Shown: positions 5,789-12,441, counted from the stretch's first letter. The stretch is 12,991 nt of DNA from Halomonas sp. UBA3074 (GCF_002366715.1 NZ_DFBS01000024.1:1-12991), one strand, 5' to 3'. Numbers and translations: made by a program. The notes: generated by a model from the sequence alone, not told the origin.

Positions 5789-6151
5789 CTACTGCCCAGG
5801 CTGCACTGTATTGGCAGAAAAAATCATTGTTGAGTTCTGTTCGAGTGAGTGTCCTATTAGTTTCTTGCGTTCGCATCCGTCCAGAAAAGCCACGTTTGTT
5901 GGCCCCAACCAGCTCGTGCGCCACAGCTGTCGACCATAAGAATGCAGTTCGATGCCACTTAGCTCCGCCATGATCGGATCCAGGTCGATGGTCTGCCCGG
6001 CGCTGCGGAATGACAACTAGCTGACGGTGTTTTTCCGTGTAGAGTACGCGACGTACTCCTCATTCTTGACGGCGAGATCCTAGCTATCCTGCACAAAGTC
6101 TTCATATAGACTCGGCGCTCGTAAGTTTTTCTCACAGGCCGTTGAAGCCAT
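5789..6151 (-). pseudogene. 120-codon frame of unknown family interrupted by two amber codons
   Basis: The ATG at 6149-6151 shares one base with the stop of the UppS-like gene (TAATG), the usual sign of translational coupling. From it one frame runs 121 codons to a stop at 5789 and is broken only by two TAG codons, at 6080-6082 (codon 24) and 6017-6019 (codon 45). The pieces read MASTACEKNLRAPSLYEDF, DLAVKNEEYVAYSTRKNTVS, and a 75-residue part with IELHSYGRQLWRTSWLGPTN and VAFLDGCERKKL. These look protein-like, globular and non-repetitive, without frameshifts. I do not recognise the family. The simplest view is a recently dead gene; the last part could still be made from the TTG after the second amber. 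It is one of several decayed genes in this stretch. Confidence 0.5.
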
Positions 6152-6765
6152 TACCCACCGAGTGTCTGGTCCTGGTTTTTAAACCAAGCGAGTGCGTCCT
6201 CAAAATGGTGCGGTGCAAAGTCTGGCCAATATTCCTCCCTGACATAGAAATCCGCATAAACTGATTGCACCGGGAGAAAACCGCTTAAGCGCGATCCCCC
6301 TCCCCAGCGTACTATTAAATCCAGACGTGAAACTTCATCTGAACGCAGGCCACCGTTTTTAAGGCCGGCTAGATCCCATTCCCAACCATAGTTGACGAGT
6401 AAATTCACTTTCATTCCAGCACCTTGGCGCTGCCGGAATTCTTTTAATTCCTCGGGGAATTGTGCCGAGGTCTCATCGCCGACAACAAGAAGCGCGGCTC
6501 CACGGCGTACGATCTCTAAAGCGAATGTAACGGTGGCCTCGCTGAATGCTTTTTTCTGAATGGAAGGCCGTTTGGTGTTGTCCTGGGTAAAACAGAAGAT
6601 TGTTGTTTCCTGAATCCCGCATTCTTTACATTTCTCGTACAGCAGCAATCCCGGGTCGATACCATGAGCATATCCGGCTTCTTTGGGCAGGTCATGATCC
6701 AGGGCCCAGCGACGGTTTCCATCAGGAATGAAACCGACATGACACGGAATATTATTTTTCGCCAT
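6151..6765 (-). CDS. short cis-prenyltransferase, undecaprenyl diphosphate synthase family
   Basis: The 204-aa product has the cis-prenyltransferase motifs in order. HVGFIPDGNRRWA supplies the catalytic Asp15. FTQDNTKRP occupies the family's FS.ENW.RP position. LVNYGWEWDL and DLIVRWGGGSRLSGFLPVQS follow, with the phosphate-binding Arg153, Arg159 and Ser161. YADFYVREEYWPDF closes the domain. The family condenses isopentenyl diphosphate units into long cis-polyprenyl diphosphates such as the lipid carrier of cell-wall synthesis. At 204 residues it is about 50 shorter than a housekeeping UppS (E. coli, 253), and the Glu that helps bind Mg is replaced by Asp in YADFY. It is therefore likely an accessory paralog with a different chain length or role. 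AAAGGATG precedes the ATG. Its stop overlaps the start of the amber-interrupted frame downstream. Confidence 0.85.
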   Translation of the reverse strand: MAKNNIPCHVGFIPDGNRRWALDHDLPKEAGYAHGIDPGLLLYEKCKECGIQETTIFCFTQDNTKRPSIQKKAFSEATVTFALEIVRRGAALLVVGDETSAQFPEELKEFRQRQGAGMKVNLLVNYGWEWDLAGLKNGGLRSDEVSRLDLIVRWGGGSRLSGFLPVQSVYADFYVREEYWPDFAPHHFEDALAWFKNQDQTLGG

Positions 6766-6807
6766 TCAAACATCCTTTCAATAGCTCGCGAACGGTCAAC
6801 TAGAGAT

Positions 6808-7002
6808 TCACCTCAATAGCCTGTCGGCTTTTGCAAGACGCAGCGGGGTTGGCTTATCGCCGGGCAGTGCCAGAATAGCCCGAATGGATCGCCAGAGTTG
6901 GCGCGCATCGCCTTGCATAGTTGAATGTTCAGGATGAAAGCCTTCCCGAGCTGCTGTTTCTAGAATCAAAACGCAAAGCGCACCCCGGTCATAAGTAGCC
7001 AC
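6808..7002 (-). CDS. small ORF overlapping the end of copB, unrecognised, possibly a fragment
   Basis: A 64-codon frame beginning with GTG at 7002 overlaps the last 37 bp of copB and ends 42 bp before the UppS-like gene. The part beyond copB reads HPEHSTMQGDARQLWRSIRA then ILALPGDKPTPLRLAKADRL, which looks like a real soluble helical segment rather than a random shadow. The GTG has no good ribosome-binding site, and the first 15 or so residues simply follow the copB 3' end in another frame. It may be the C-terminal remnant of a lost gene. I cannot name a family. Confidence 0.3.
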   Translation of the reverse strand: MATYDRGALCVLILETAAREGFHPEHSTMQGDARQLWRSIRAILALPGDKPTPLRLAKADRLLR

Positions 7003-7883
7003 TGTTCGGTCTTCTCGCCGGCTGCAGCCATGATGTCTTCAGTTTCGCCAACGAAGGACTGGTAGCGTACGCCTATATAAGGGGCAAATTCCCGCTTGAT
7101 TTCATAGCGCAGGCGCAGGTCCAAGTCGGCATTGGTCATGCCAGACCCGAGATTCCGTTCAGGAATGTCCTGAGCCGCAAAGCTCATTGCCGCACGGGGC
7201 TGAAGCACCAGACGCTGGGTGATACGGAGGTCGTACTCTCCTTCGAATTCTAACGTCAGATCCTCGTCCTCGGAAACATACAGCGAACTATCGAGTTCGA
7301 GCTGATAAGGGGCCAAACCTTGCAGCGCGAGCACATACGACCAGCGATCCTCGTAATCATCGGGGGTCCATTCGTTAGCGTACTGGACACCGGTCTGAAC
7401 GCTCCAGAAAGGTGTAATAAGCCGCGAATAAAGGAAATCGTTCTCGCTTTCCCCTTCGTTGGCGCCATCGAAAATCGCCTCCCCCTCAGTCTTCCACCAG
7501 AATAGGTTGATATCACCACCGAACCAGGCATCAGCTTCCCAGCCTAAGTTACCGGGGGCATCATCATCCGTAACACGGTACTCAAACTGGTCGAAGCGCA
7601 CGAACCCAAACAATTGGTCGTCGGGTACCGGGTCGGGGAAGTGCGAGGGTGGGTCGCTTTCCGCATAGTTGAACACCTCATCCAGCGTCATGCCTTCAGG
7701 GAGCGGCGGAACTTCAAGATCAGGCGTTGAGCCTTGGTGGTACTTCGCGGATTCCTGATGGACTGGAAGATCCGAGGTGTTCGGCATATTTCCCATGCCG
7801 GACTTATTCTGTCCCATCGCAGGGGCGGAAAGTAGAGCAGCGACGGCCATCGCCGTTAAGAGGCGAGTGCTATGCATCAGCAT
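6966..7883 (-). CDS. copB: CopB copper-resistance outer-membrane protein
   Basis: I start at the ATG at 7883 (AAGGAGG nine bases upstream), giving 305 aa; a start at 7913 would add ten residues with no ribosome-binding site. A signal peptide (to about SAPAMG) is followed by a Met/His-bearing region (GMGNMPNTSDLPVHQ). Then comes the CopB domain, with FDQFEYR, WEADAWFGGDINLFWWKTEG, LYSRLITPFWSVQTGVQYAN, EYDLRITQRLVLQPR and a C-terminal aromatic end (TGVRFAF), consistent with an outer-membrane beta-barrel. CopB binds or sequesters copper and works with CopA, as known from Pseudomonas and Xanthomonas cop operons. The start overlaps copA by 14 bp, so the two are translationally coupled. It is somewhat short in its Met-rich N-terminus compared with some relatives. 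The broken copy at the right end of the window is its paralog. Confidence 0.93.
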   Translation of the reverse strand: MLMHSTRLLTAMAVAALLSAPAMGQNKSGMGNMPNTSDLPVHQESAKYHQGSTPDLEVPPLPEGMTLDEVFNYAESDPPSHFPDPVPDDQLFGFVRFDQFEYRVTDDDAPGNLGWEADAWFGGDINLFWWKTEGEAIFDGANEGESENDFLYSRLITPFWSVQTGVQYANEWTPDDYEDRWSYVLALQGLAPYQLELDSSLYVSEDEDLTLEFEGEYDLRITQRLVLQPRAAMSFAAQDIPERNLGSGMTNADLDLRLRYEIKREFAPYIGVRYQSFVGETEDIMAAAGEKTEQWLLMTGVRFAF

Positions 7884-9780
7884 TGATCGATCCTCCTTCC
7901 AAGGAACGGACAACAGCGACTGTACGAAACATGCCTGCCTCCATGTGATAAAGCAAGTGACAGTGGAAGGCCCACTGTCCTGGTGCGTCAGCGGTAATGT
8001 CTACGGTCAGCAGTTCAGCCGGCTGAACATTTACCGTGTGCTTGCGCGGATTGGTGTCGAGGTCGCCTCCTGCATATAGGTCCATCCACATGCCGTGCAG
8101 GTGGATTGGGTGACTCATCATGGTGTCGTTGATCATATTTATGCGCAGACGCTCACCATACTCGAATCGGATCATGTCCGACTCGGACCATTTCTTGCCG
8201 TCGAAGCCCCAGATGAATTGGTGCATGTTGCCCGTCAGGTGCAGGTAGAACTCCCGGGTCGGTGGGCGCCTAAGCGGGGGGCGTTCCAGAGCCCGCAGCT
8301 GACTATACGTCAGCACCCGCCAGCCATCATCCCCAAGGCCTGCCCCAGGATAGTCCAGACGTCGGTAGGCGGACTGAGCCATGGTGATACTGGCCGGGCC
8401 ATGACCGGATGGGCCGTGTTTGACGCGTTCTACCAAATTTTCGGTCGGTAACCCATTGGCAGCATGCCGACCCATCGGCATCACCATGCTGTCGTGTGCA
8501 CCATGGTTCATCCCCTCCATGCCTTCCATGCCTTCCATGCCTTCCATGCCTTCCATGCCTTCCATGCCTTCCATGCCTTCCATGCCTTCCATGCCTTCCA
8601 TGCCACCCTTCATCATCATGCCCATGTCGGCCATGTTAAGCATGGGCCTGCGTCGGGGCTCGGGAATGGCTGCAGACATGCCGACCCGTGAAGCCAGGGT
8701 TCCGCGGGCATAGCCGCTGCGATCCATGGTTTCTGCAAAGAGCGTGTAAGCCTGGTCGTCAGGCAAGGTAATAATCACATCGTAGGTCTCGGCTACGGCG
8801 ATGCGAAACTCATCTGTTTCGACCGGTTTGATATCTTGACCATCAGCCTGAACAACGGTCATCGGCAGGCCTGGAATGCGAACATCATAGTAGGTCTGGG
8901 ACGAGGCATTGACGATACGCAGCCTAACCTTCTGGCCGGGTTCGGCAAGGAACACCGGGTTCTCGTCAGCCGACTTGCCATTCATGAGGAAGGTGTAGGT
9001 GGCACCTGTGACGTCGGCAATATCGGTAGGGTCCATCCGCATCCCTTGCCAGGACAGTCGTTTGCCAATGACCTCACCCAGCGCCATGCCCGTTGCCTGC
9101 ATCTGGTCATCGATATTTGCCAGGGTCGGCCGCTGGAAATTGTAATAGCCCTCTATGGTTTTGAGATTACGGAACACATTATGAGGGTCTTCAAATGTCC
9201 AGTCCGACAGGACAACCGTATGCTCAACGTCGTAATCAACCGGGTCTGTTTGGGCGGGGTCGACGATTAATTGACCGTAGTGACCGAGTTGCTCCTGAAA
9301 GCCGGAATGACTGTGATACCAGTAGGTACCGTTCTGTCGGACCGGAAAGCGATAAGTGAAGGTCTCGCCTGCGGGAATACCGGCAAAGCTAATACCTGGC
9401 ACACCATCCATGTCGAATGGTAAAAGAATGCCATGCCAGTGAATTGAACTCGATTCAGGCAGGCGGTTATGGACGCGTATCAGCGCATCCTTGCCTTCTG
9501 TCATGCGGATGACCGGTCCGGGGATAGAGCCATTAATGGTAATCCCCCTGCCAACGCGGCCACCGATTAGCAGATCCTGGTTTTCGAGATAGAGATCGAT
9601 TCCTTCCTCTGCAGTCGCATCCAGTTCACCAAAGTTTCCAGAACGAGCAACATCGGCATTCAACGCCCACGCTGGGCGGTTGAGCATCAGGTAACTGGCT
9701 AGTGTTGATGAGCCTGTTGTGACGAGGAACCTACGACGCGACATCGAACTTAGCTCGCTAAAACGGCTTTGATCTTTCAT
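7870..9780 (-). CDS. copA: CopA multicopper oxidase, Tat-exported, with MEG repeat
   Basis: I start at the ATG at 9780, which has AAGGAGG five bases upstream and gives a 636-aa product headed by a Tat signal, SRRRFLVTTG (14-23), then a hydrophobic run to about RPAWA. An upstream in-frame ATG at 9882 would push the Tat motif too far in. The three-cupredoxin plan is visible: HWHG (114-117) and YHSHSG (155-160) in domain 1, and HPIHLHG (557-563) and HCHLLYHMEAGMF (606-618) in domain 3. These supply the type 1, 2 and 3 copper ligands. Between domains 2 and 3 lies a Met-rich insert with ten MEG units (394-423) and MNHGAH, a likely Cu(I)-binding loop. CopA oxidises or sequesters periplasmic Cu(I). 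It is coupled to copB downstream and follows the CusF-like gene. Confidence 0.95.
   Translation of the reverse strand: MKDQSRFSELSSMSRRRFLVTTGSSTLASYLMLNRPAWALNADVARSGNFGELDATAEEGIDLYLENQDLLIGGRVGRGITINGSIPGPVIRMTEGKDALIRVHNRLPESSSIHWHGILLPFDMDGVPGISFAGIPAGETFTYRFPVRQNGTYWYHSHSGFQEQLGHYGQLIVDPAQTDPVDYDVEHTVVLSDWTFEDPHNVFRNLKTIEGYYNFQRPTLANIDDQMQATGMALGEVIGKRLSWQGMRMDPTDIADVTGATYTFLMNGKSADENPVFLAEPGQKVRLRIVNASSQTYYDVRIPGLPMTVVQADGQDIKPVETDEFRIAVAETYDVIITLPDDQAYTLFAETMDRSGYARGTLASRVGMSAAIPEPRRRPMLNMADMGMMMKGGMEGMEGMEGMEGMEGMEGMEGMEGMEGMEGMNHGAHDSMVMPMGRHAANGLPTENLVERVKHGPSGHGPASITMAQSAYRRLDYPGAGLGDDGWRVLTYSQLRALERPPLRRPPTREFYLHLTGNMHQFIWGFDGKKWSESDMIRFEYGERLRINMINDTMMSHPIHLHGMWMDLYAGGDLDTNPRKHTVNVQPAELLTVDITADAPGQWAFHCHLLYHMEAGMFRTVAVVRSLEGGSINADA
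8512..8601 (-). repeat. ten-copy 9-bp tandem repeat coding for MEG in copA
   Basis: Nine identical 9-bp units (ATGGAAGGC on the coding strand, 8521-8601) and one variant (ATGGAGGGG, 8512-8520) encode ten Met-Glu-Gly triplets. Because the unit is a multiple of three, copy-number changes by slippage would keep the frame and alter only the number of Met residues. The near-perfect nucleotide identity suggests recent expansion. Confidence 0.95.
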
Positions 9781-9952
9781 TAGTACCTCCTTGTACGCTT
9801 GATTATCCTGACGACGGCGGACCCAATGAGAGGTATCGACAGGCGAAGAGTTCATATTGGGGTAAGAGCTGGACAGCGGCATGGTATAATTGCTGCCCTA
9901 CCTCCCCACCCTCTGTTATTTTTATATCTTTCAACTGAGCAATAGCGAATTC

Positions 9953-9996
9953 TATAAAAGCAGGCACAGCGAATCCGGAGGTCGTCATGCCTGCTT
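9953..9996 (-). terminator. possible terminator or attenuator between the CusF-like gene and copA
   Basis: On the minus strand AAGCAGGCA (9996-9988) pairs with TGCCTGCTT (9966-9958), a perfect 9-bp stem around a 21-nt loop, followed by further T residues (TTTTATAG overall). It begins 15 bp after the CusF-like stop. The long loop and short T tract make it weak, so it may only reduce transcription into copA. The 231 bp between the two genes holds no other gene; AT-rich stretches there could hold a promoter for copA. Confidence 0.5.
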
Positions 9997-10011
9997 AGCC
10001 ATTTTCTAGTT

Positions 10012-10347
10012 TTAATATATACCGATAATTTCCGTATTGGAACCGAGCTCGGAACGGATTTTTTCCCCAACCGCAACACCTTCCAGCAAGTTACGCTCAG
10101 AGACCTTAAACGGCATGGTCATCGCGGGCCAACCAAGCGCTTCAACCGGGCCATGGGTAAGGGTTATCTGCTGCTGTTCAGAGTCGATCGCTTTTATGGT
10201 GCCTTCGCCCTGGACCGCTTGAGCATCTTGAGAATGATCCCCATTATCATCGTGCCCCTGGCTGTGATTCGTATCAGCGGCGGCAGGCAGCGCAAGAAAT
10301 GCAACAGCCAGAGTGGCGGCTGCTAAGAGGGATCTAATAGGGATCAT
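10012..10347 (-). CDS. CusF-like periplasmic copper-binding protein
   Basis: I start at the ATG at 10347, preceded by GAGGA at good spacing, which gives a 111-aa product with a normal signal peptide (cleavage after LPAAA, about residue 24). A longer start at 10428 would bury the signal. After a His/Asp-rich linker (NHSQGHDDNGDH) comes the CusF beta-barrel domain: GEGTIKAID, ITLTHGPVEALGWPAMTMPF and VGEKIRSEL. The Cu(I)/Ag(I) ligands of CusF are matched by His65, Met76 and Met78, with Trp73 for the cation-pi contact. CusF chaperones copper in the periplasm, usually for a CusCBA pump; no pump is in this window, so it probably hands copper to CopA or works alone. It lies upstream of copA in the same direction. 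Confidence 0.92.
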   Translation of the reverse strand: MIPIRSLLAAATLAVAFLALPAAADTNHSQGHDDNGDHSQDAQAVQGEGTIKAIDSEQQQITLTHGPVEALGWPAMTMPFKVSERNLLEGVAVGEKIRSELGSNTEIIGIY

Positions 10348-10499
10348 ATCTGTATCCTCATAATATGTTTTTCCAACAACAGGGCAGTAATATACCCACG
10401 TCGAGTTTGGCTGGTAGTGTCGCCACACGCTAAGCCCTGTGAATATTCATCCGCACTTCGGTGTAGCCCGTTATCTTATCTTCCCGGTGACTACTTCAG

Positions 10500-10727
10500 T
10501 CAGGGTTGGGTTCGGCGGCCACCCCGCCACCTGCGATCCACCAATTCAAGGCCAAAACCATCGGGCAGGCCCAGATCAAGAAACACCAGTTTGTACTCCT
10601 CGCTACCCATTAGTTATTCAACGTCCGCCGCCGTATGCTGTGGCAGCACCCGATACCTTTCATCCACGAGGGCTTCGGTCAACTGGCCTGTAATCCTCTT
10701 ATCCTCTGCGAGCAACAAGCGCCTGAC
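10500..10727 (-). pseudogene. remnant of an OmpR-type response regulator receiver domain
   Basis: Read leftwards from about 10727, a frame gives RRLLLAEDKRITGQLTEAL, VDERYRVLPQHTAADVE, a TAA stop at 10614-10616, and then SEEYKLVFLDLGLPDGFGLE before TGA at 10500-10502. The patterns LLLAED, EEY.LV.LDLGLPDG.GLEL and their spacing are those of a receiver domain; FLDLGLPDG contains the phospho-acceptor Asp. Such regulators (CopR, CusR, PcoR type) normally sit beside cop genes. Here only the first 70 or so residues remain, with no start codon in frame, an internal stop and no DNA-binding domain. The gene is dead, and no sensor kinase gene is in the window. The remnant lies between the cytochrome c gene and the CusF-like gene. 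Confidence 0.75.
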
Positions 10728-10746
10728 ATGTCACGCTGGCCTTCTC

Positions 10747-11520
10747 TCAGTGTGCATGGCCGTCAGCATAGTGATCATCCAGCTCTGCTTCATTCCGGTC
10801 AGGCGGAGTAGACTCGCTACTTGATATTTCTTCCGTAGTGCCTGATTCCGGTGATCCCATCATTCCATTCATCTCCCCATGGTCATGATCGTGGCCGTCA
10901 TCATTGGAGGCTTCAACTTCATTGGTAGACGAGTCTATCATTCCACTCATGTCCCCATGGTCATGGTCATGACCATCGTCCTGGGCGTGCCCATTACCAG
11001 TCTGTCTGCTTGATGACGTCTCATTTGGCCGTATCAAAGCGTTATATTCCTGCTCTGAAAGCTCGGGCAGCGTCTTAAGGAACGCCACCATTTCCCAGAG
11101 CTCTTCGTCCTCGTGTGTTGCGCCCCAAGCCGGCATGCCAGTCATTTTTATACCATGCTTAACAATCCAAAATTGCTCAGCCGGTCCCCAATGGCCCTGT
11201 TCTGTTAAGTTGGGCGGCATAGGATTGAGCCCTGCACGTAGTACCGTGTCCTTGAGACCGGGCTTGAGGTGGCAGGCAGCACATAGCGAGTCATAGGCAC
11301 TCGCGCCCTGCTGGATCATGTCGTTATCGCTCAAATCCGGAACAGTCATATCTCCAACAGCTGCCTTGACCGAGTTATGCATTGTTGTATGCAATGTCCA
11401 TTTCCCGATTGCTGTATGGTCATTACTCGCAGCAACGTTATATATTCCACTATAGACGAAGGCGGCTGTGCCCACGGCTAGTACGATTAGCGCTAGAATT
11501 GCGCCAAGAAGTAGTCTCAT
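10747..11520 (-). CDS. membrane-anchored cytochrome c with His/Asp/Met-rich tail
   Basis: The 257-aa product starts with an uncleaved-looking membrane helix (residues 3-24), then a periplasmic region with one heme motif, CAACH (80-84). A likely distal Met lies in MTGMPAWG (Met126 or Met129), and LWEMVAFLKTLPEL ends the class I cytochrome fold near residue 154. The last 100 residues form a disordered-looking tail with two near-identical 14-residue units, DDGHDHDHGDMSGM (181-194) and DDGHDHDHGEMNGM (207-220), and a final DDHYADGHAH. These His/Asp/Met stretches should bind Cu or other divalent ions. A heme protein with a built-in metal-binding tail next to cop genes suggests electron transfer coupled to copper oxidation or storage; that is inference. 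AAAGGGAAAG precedes the ATG. Confidence 0.9.
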   Translation of the reverse strand: MRLLLGAILALIVLAVGTAAFVYSGIYNVAASNDHTAIGKWTLHTTMHNSVKAAVGDMTVPDLSDNDMIQQGASAYDSLCAACHLKPGLKDTVLRAGLNPMPPNLTEQGHWGPAEQFWIVKHGIKMTGMPAWGATHEDEELWEMVAFLKTLPELSEQEYNALIRPNETSSSRQTGNGHAQDDGHDHDHGDMSGMIDSSTNEVEASNDDGHDHDHGEMNGMMGSPESGTTEEISSSESTPPDRNEAELDDHYADGHAH

Positions 11521-11547
11521 TACTTTCCCTTTTATAGCTTTCGTCTA

Positions 11548-11566
11548 GTCAGAACCACATTCTGAC
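11548..11566. promoter_or_regulatory. inverted repeat in the cytochrome c leader, possible operator
   Basis: GTCAGAA (11548-11554), CCACA, TTCTGAC (11560-11566) is a perfect 7-bp dyad 28 bp before the leftward cytochrome c start. TATAAA (11536-11531 on the minus strand) lies between it and the gene and could be a -10 box. It could be an operator or an mRNA hairpin; the sequence alone does not tell. Confidence 0.3.
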
Positions 11567-11662
11567 GCCGCAATAGCGTCTGTACTATCGTCGAAGATGC
11601 CATAGCGGGATTCCTGGTAACTAATGAACAGAAATGCAGAATAATCGTCAGCTTAGCCCATC

Positions 11663-11681
11663 AAGCTGAATCGAAGCTGAA
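11663..11681. promoter_or_regulatory. AAGCTGAA direct repeat with 11-bp period, possible regulator site
   Basis: AAGCTGAA occurs at 11663-11670 and again at 11674-11681, one helical turn apart. Such spacing is used by OmpR-family response regulators. It lies about 145 bp upstream of the leftward cytochrome c gene. A matching response-regulator gene is present nearby only as a dead fragment. Confidence 0.3.
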
Positions 11682-11868
11682 CTTAAACTGTCTATGCGAG
11701 TTACCATTCGCCAACGCTCATAACCTTCCATATCGTGGCGCATGGAGTAGGGATAACTCAGAATTTGTGCTAAAGAATTACTGTATAAATTCAGCCCGTA
11801 TATCGGAGTATCATCGACGGGATAGACAATGGCATTCTGAATTGGCCACTACCTGAAAGAGCTACCCG

Positions 11869-12111
11869 ATGTAGCACTTCTCGCTTATTGAATTTGAGTA
11901 CCAGAGCAAGGAGAAAGGCACCCACCAGGAGCGATTCTTGGCACAGATGGTTGTCCAAGTGCCATGGTAACGACTGCCAGATTCACTATTACCGTCTTAC
12001 TTCGATAATGGCACTGAGTGATGGCCGAACCGCGCCCGCGACAGTCAATGCTTAGTGAGCCTCTACCCTCAGCAGTCTTTCGAGCTAACGCAGTCGCTCA
12101 ACCAGTGTGGC
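11869..12111 (+). mobile_element. 5' remnant of an IS5-family transposase gene
   Basis: From ATG at 11869 a frame interrupted by TAG (11872), TAA and TGA reads HFSLIEFEYQSKEKGTHQER, FLAQMVVQVPW, then PSYFDNGTE and SLYPQQSFELTQSL. The order E.EY..K.K.T..E.FL..M...VPW, then a Tyr/Asn-Gly stretch, then L.QQ.F.L, matches the N-terminal region of IS5-group transposases. Only about 80 residues' worth remains. No terminal inverted repeat, target duplication or DDE domain can be seen. At its right side the same frame continues into copA sequence, so a deletion has joined the two. Confidence 0.6.
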
Positions 12112-12432
12112 CAAGTGCCTATCGGTGCCCAGTTCGACGGTAAGAAGTTTAGCGAAGTGACCGGCCCCATCCATTTTGAGAAAGATGAGCGACTGCGCCT
12201 TATCCTCATTAACGACACCATGATGGAGCATCCTATCCACCTCCACGGTATGTGGATGGAGCTGGAAAACGGCCAGGGTGAATTGATTCCGCGCAAACAC
12301 ACCGTGAACGTGAAGCCCGGCGAGCGCGTGTCTGCGCTGATCACTGCAGACGCCGAGGGCAGTTGGGCGTTCCACTGCCACCTTCTCTATCACATGGATG
12401 CTGGCATGTTCCGCGTTGTTCAGGTTTCTTAA
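12055..12432 (+). pseudogene. copA: 3' fragment of a second copA, fused in frame to a transposase remnant
   Basis: The frame from GTG at 12055 gives 125 residues. The last 100, from FDGKKFSEVTGPIHFEKDE (about 12134) on, are the C-terminal cupredoxin domain of a CopA, with LILINDTMMEHPIHLHGMWM, PRKHTVNVKPGERV and HCHLLYHMDAGMF. They keep the domain-3 copper ligands. The matching region of the intact CopA reads FDGKKWSES and NDTMMSHPIHLHGMWMD, so the two are paralogs, not a recent copy. The first 25 residues do not match CopA and look like the end of the IS5-type remnant. Without domains 1 and 2 and without a signal peptide the fragment cannot be a working oxidase. The stop lies 9 bp before the next gene, which keeps the normal copA-copB order. 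Confidence 0.85.
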
Positions 12433-12441
12433 GGAGGCAGT

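Larger units (their letters stand above)
11521..11868. other. non-coding stretch upstream of the cytochrome c gene
   Basis: I see no gene in either direction. The stretch is more AT-rich than its neighbours and holds the leader of the leftward cytochrome c gene, the dyad at 11548-11566, a direct repeat at 11663-11681 with an overlapping inverted repeat (CAGCTT 11649-11654, AAGCTG 11663-11668), and then sequence leading into the transposase remnant. Confidence 0.5.

Noticed and set aside
5073..5833. Two plus-strand open frames in the gap right of the redox operon
   Set aside because: Their translations are unremarkable, while the opposite strand carries recognisable anchor-protein and EgtD text; they are antisense shadows of pseudogenes.
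5636..6082. Amber suppression or pyrrolysine decoding as an explanation for three TAG codons
   Set aside because: Other decayed genes here carry TAA and TGA stops, a deletion and frame breaks, so ordinary gene decay explains most of it; kept only as a check on the coupled frame.
8512..8601. Short tandem repeats that might be read as a CRISPR array or minisatellite
   Set aside because: The 9-bp units have no spacers and are in frame within copA, where they encode MEG; they are a protein repeat.
9781..9882. A 34-residue N-terminal extension of CopA from an upstream ATG
   Set aside because: The ATG at 9780 has an ideal AAGGAGG and puts the Tat motif at the usual distance; the longer start has no ribosome-binding site.
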